A DNA stretch of 15,059 bases from Kistimonas scapharcae. GTDB taxonomy: Bacteria > Pseudomonadota > Gammaproteobacteria > Pseudomonadales > Endozoicomonadaceae. The position numbers and the translations under genes are program-made. Below are positions 12,616 to 15,059 of this stretch, one piece after another (within the stretch, counting starts at the first letter, position 1; every line of letters starts with the position of its first letter). The notes beneath the pieces were generated by a model. It did not search any database. It had not been told where the DNA came from and saw only the letters and a list, made by a program, of their open reading frames with translations. The stretch covers positions 1 to 15,059 of the forward strand of contig NZ_BAABFL010000011.1 in the NCBI RefSeq assembly GCF_039540975.1, written 5' to 3'.

Positions 12616-13949
12616 GTAAACGTTCAAACACTCAACCCATGAAACGCTGCGCAATTTATACCCGGAAATCCTGCGAGGAAGGCCTTGAACAGGAATTCAA
12701 CTCACTGGATGCCCAATGGGAAGCCGGGGCCGCTTATGTCATGTCACAGAAACACCAGGGATGGGTACTGGTGGACGAACGATTTGAAGACGGCGGCTAT
12801 TCCGGGGGCAATATCGAACGCCCGGGACTCAAACGACTCGTGGCGGCGGTGGAGCGTGATGAAATTGACATCATTATTGTCTACAAAGTTGATCGTCTTA
12901 CCCGTTCCATCTCGGATTTTGCCCGGCTGGTGGACGTACTGGATGCGCATAACGTGTCGTTTATATCCGTGACGCAGCCACTAAATACAACCGATAGCAT
13001 GGGTCGACTCACCCTGCATATGCTGTTGTCATTTGCCCAGTTCGAGCGGGAAATCACCAGTGAGCGGATCCGGGACAAGATCGCTGAATCCAAGAAAAAA
13101 GGCATGTGGATGGGGGGCCAGGTGCCGTTGGGGTATAACACCAAAGACCGCAAGTTGGTTGTCAATTTGGGCGAAAAAGAAGTCGTCAGGCTAATTTTTG
13201 AAACCTTTATTGAGACGCGATCCATCTCTGGTACCTGCTACCGAATCAATGAAATGGGATTCCGCACCAAGGTCTACAAACGCAAGGACGGAAGTTACTG
13301 GGGAGGCCGCCGCTATGCCCGCGCGACGCTGGACAAGATCCTTAAAAACAGGGTTTATCTCGGCCTGATTCATCACAAAGGGGAATGGTTTCCGGGACAG
13401 CACGAGGGCATCATCGAACAATCACTTTGGGACAAGGCTGAGGCTATTTACACTAACTATAAGGAAAACCGGCGTTCAGAATGTCGAAGAAACTACCAGC
13501 CTGCCGTGTTAAAAGGCCTGATCTACGGGCCGGATGGCAAAGCCCTGATACCGGCTTCCGGCTTGCGACGCGGAAAACGCTTCCGCTACTACACCAGCAG
13601 CACAGCAATAAAGGAAGGCTATAAATACAAGATAATCCCACCCTTACCTGCTGAACAGCTCGAAAGGCAGGTATTGCAGGAAGTGGAACGGCTTCTGGAT
13701 AAACCCGAACTGATCCTGCAGATCTATGCACAGGGCAAGGACCTCGAGCCGACGATCAGCCTCGACGCCACAAGGGAGGCACTACAGAACCTGCAGACCA
13801 TCTGGAAGGAACTCTTCCCGCCAGAACAGCAGCGTATTGTTCGCCTACTGATTCAACGTATTGATGTTACAAATGACAGCCTGCGCATCCGATTTCACTG
13901 TGCCGGCCTGCCCAGCATTACCCGGGGAATGAGTGGAGGTAACCCATGA
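12612..13949 (+). CDS. Large serine recombinase (DUF2924-associated family)
   Basis: A 445-aa integrase/invertase-type recombinase. The resolvase domain (12-160) has the catalytic nucleophile Ser20 in IYTRKS, Asp94/Arg95 and Arg98 in YKVDRLTRS, TDSMGRLTLHML with Arg132, and Arg146 in FEREITSERIR. The recombinase domain follows (~167-280: MGGQVPLGYNT ... RATLDKILKNRVYLGLI). The zinc-ribbon position (~299-330) lacks the usual cysteine pairs: LIYGPDGKALIP replaces the CxxC sequence. There is also no long coiled-coil arm, so it is shorter than phiC31-type integrases. It is the only recombinase in the window, hence the candidate for integration and excision. Translation is coupled on both sides. 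Confidence 0.92.
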   Translation: MSKRSNTQPMKRCAIYTRKSCEEGLEQEFNSLDAQWEAGAAYVMSQKHQGWVLVDERFEDGGYSGGNIERPGLKRLVAAVERDEIDIIIVYKVDRLTRSISDFARLVDVLDAHNVSFISVTQPLNTTDSMGRLTLHMLLSFAQFEREITSERIRDKIAESKKKGMWMGGQVPLGYNTKDRKLVVNLGEKEVVRLIFETFIETRSISGTCYRINEMGFRTKVYKRKDGSYWGGRRYARATLDKILKNRVYLGLIHHKGEWFPGQHEGIIEQSLWDKAEAIYTNYKENRRSECRRNYQPAVLKGLIYGPDGKALIPASGLRRGKRFRYYTSSTAIKEGYKYKIIPPLPAEQLERQVLQEVERLLDKPELILQIYAQGKDLEPTISLDATREALQNLQTIWKELFPPEQQRIVRLLIQRIDVTNDSLRIRFHCAGLPSITRGMSGGNP

Positions 13950-14374
13950 TCAAGAATCTCGAAATCTCAGGCGAAAGACAGGAACACTACCACCCCGACG
14001 AACAGGTCATCGAGATTGTCATTCCCATCATCCTGAGACGCCGTGGTGGAAAAACCCACATTGAAACCAGTGACTGGGATAACGTGACCACCGATCCTGC
14101 CAGACGCGATACTGCATTGATCAAGGCGCTTGCTCAGGCACACACATGGAAAGGAAAAATCGAGGCAGGGCATTACAAGGACATTCTGGACCTTGCAAGA
14201 AAACTCGGCATCAGCGATACCTATGTGGCACGAATCATGCGGCTGACAATGTTATCCCCGGAGATCCAGGAAATCATCCTGAAGGGAAAGTATATCGGTG
14301 GACGCACACTGGCTGATTTCATGGGTGGAGTACCCATACTCTGGAAAGAACAGGAAGAATGGTTGAAACAATGA
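13946..14374 (+). CDS. ParB-like helix-turn-helix protein, last gene of the recombinase operon
   Basis: A 142-aa protein. The N-terminal ~45 residues are beta-rich (VIEIVIPIILRRRGGKTHIE). Residues 52-112 hold helices and a ParB/KorB-type HTH (IEAGHYKDILDLARKLGIS, then DTYVARIMRLTMLSPEIQEI). This is the third gene that follows DUF2924 and the recombinase in many related loci. It could bind recombination sites or autoregulate the operon. The start overlaps the recombinase stop (ATGA, 13946-13949). It ends 48 bp before the tRNA-Ser 3' end. Confidence 0.82.
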   Translation: MIKNLEISGERQEHYHPDEQVIEIVIPIILRRRGGKTHIETSDWDNVTTDPARRDTALIKALAQAHTWKGKIEAGHYKDILDLARKLGISDTYVARIMRLTMLSPEIQEIILKGKYIGGRTLADFMGGVPILWKEQEEWLKQ

Positions 14375-14422
14375 CCAGAATAAAGATAGGGTTTGATGTC
14401 TTTCATGCCAGGCAAAAATGGC

Positions 14423-14510
14423 TGGCGGTGAGGGAGGGATTCGAACCCTCGATACATTTCTGTATACACACTTTCCAGGCGTGCTCCTTCAGCCACTCGG
14501 ACACCTCACC
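14423..14510 (-). tRNA. tRNA-Ser (anticodon GGA)
   Basis: An 88-nt class II tRNA on the minus strand. The acceptor arm GGTGAGG pairs with CCTCACC, followed by discriminator G and an encoded CCA. The anticodon loop CTGGAAA (stem CACGC/GTGTG) gives GGA, reading UCC/UCU. A variable arm (TGTATAC ... GTATCGA region) and the GGTTCGAATCC T-loop are present. The gene is complete. Its 3' end faces the mobile element, the usual side for element insertion at a tRNA. Confidence 0.95.
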
Positions 14511-14557
14511 AGCTGATACTCTTTCGTTTCAGGCCATGCCCAGAAAGCGAGGCGTAC

Positions 14558-14566
14558 TTTATATCA
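14558..14566 (-). promoter_or_regulatory. Extended -10 element for tRNA-Ser
   Basis: On the minus strand, TGATATAAA (TG-n-TATAAA) is an extended -10 placed about 47 bp upstream of the tRNA 5' end, giving a leader of roughly 40 nt. No good -35 is needed or seen. Confidence 0.5.
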
Positions 14567-15059
14567 GAAGTAGACTTTAAACAACCGCCAAGAAAATAAT
14601 AATGTTTAATATTGCAGAAAATTCATAGTATTACTGCCCTAATAATGTCTATCAATGAGTCCTCCAGATTAGTTGTGAACGTTTTCCAAAAACACCTACT
14701 CTACTGATACACATATTTCATCAAAAAAGGCAGCAGGTAATCCCGTCATGCTTTATCAGGCTGCAATTTACGAATACCCGAAAATAATCAACTTTTACCA
14801 ACAAACTGCATATCAGTTTTCAGTCACGATCCAGCGGTGACACCAAAATCAAACTGCAAGATATCCTGTTGATTTTAAACTGAAAATTCAACGCACTTCA
14901 AAAGCCTCTCTGGTATGCTGAAAAGCAGAGAGTTATTTCAAAAACTACTCCGAGAGAAGTAAAACAGACGTTTTTTTGCCTTAAATCCCGCTTAACCTTG
15001 GGAATGTGAGCAAGCTGGCCGTACTTTTGGCAACAGAGTACAGTTTTTGCACAAAACGC
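14567..15059. other. AT-rich intergenic region at right edge, no gene seen
   Basis: About 490 bases without a supported gene on either strand. It is AT-rich with poly-A/T runs. The only clear structure is a 7-bp hairpin, CTCTCTG (14906-14912) with CAGAGAG (14926-14932), followed by TTATTTC, which could be a weak terminator on the plus strand or a chance hairpin. It is probably chromosomal DNA upstream of tRNA-Ser. Confidence 0.5.

Noticed and set aside
14906..14932. Hairpin near the right edge as a small RNA terminator
   Set aside because: It has a 13-nt loop, lacks a continuous T run, and I see no promoter or conserved RNA upstream; the evidence is too weak to call an RNA gene.

Overview
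The window looks like part of a temperate-phage-like integrated element in a proteobacterium, probably a gammaproteobacterium. The organism call rests on overall base composition, strong AGGAGG-type ribosome binding sites and the phage families present; no core gene is present to fix the taxon. The only chromosomal landmark is an intact tRNA-Ser(GGA) at 14423-14510 on the minus strand, next to an AT-rich intergenic region that runs to the right edge.

Layout. (a) 286-1339, plus strand: three small genes overlapping stop-to-start (ATGA), one of them with a DUF3489-type domain. (b) 1430-2183, plus strand: an AT-rich GNAT acetyltransferase gene that looks foreign to its neighbours. (c) 2171-5041, minus strand: a compact lysis cassette (coiled-coil/membrane XhlA-like protein, T7-lysozyme-type amidase, GTA/3TM-type holin) preceded by a ParB-domain/adenine-methyltransferase fusion and a DUF6362-like helix-turn-helix protein. 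(d) 5042-5184: a non-coding block with a 20-bp inverted repeat around a purine-pyrimidine alternating tract. (e) 5185-9538, minus strand: the early/replication operon, read in the order AlpA-like regulator, small helical protein, Sak4-like RecA-fold ATPase, SSB/DUF669-like protein, and primase-helicase. (f) 9593-9630: four GTTAGA iterons at one-turn spacing in front of that operon. (g) 9658-11835, minus strand: a two-gene cassette of unrecognised proteins with its own promoter and terminator. (h) 11958-14374, plus strand: a four-gene operon with a small protein, DUF2924, a large serine recombinase and a ParB-like HTH protein, ending 48 bp from the tRNA-Ser 3' end.

How it fits together. The ATPase, SSB-like protein and primase-helicase form a replication/recombination module. 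The AlpA-like protein and the iterons are the likely switch for that operon. The methyltransferase and DUF6362 protein sit between early and lysis functions. The serine recombinase operon is the integration/excision candidate. No terminase, portal, capsid or tail gene is visible: the minus-strand phage operon stops abruptly at about 2171-2184, against the AT-rich acetyltransferase gene. The element is therefore either rearranged or defective here, or its structural genes lie outside the window.

The best candidate for an undescribed system is the two-gene cassette at 9704-11760: two proteins of about 390 and 295 aa, translationally coupled, with their own consensus -35 promoter overlapping a palindrome, and their own terminator. 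The second protein has a C-terminal winged-helix-like segment. A single ambiguous base at 3784 inside the methyltransferase coincides with an apparent in-frame loss of roughly 20-30 residues and should be treated as an assembly artefact until checked.
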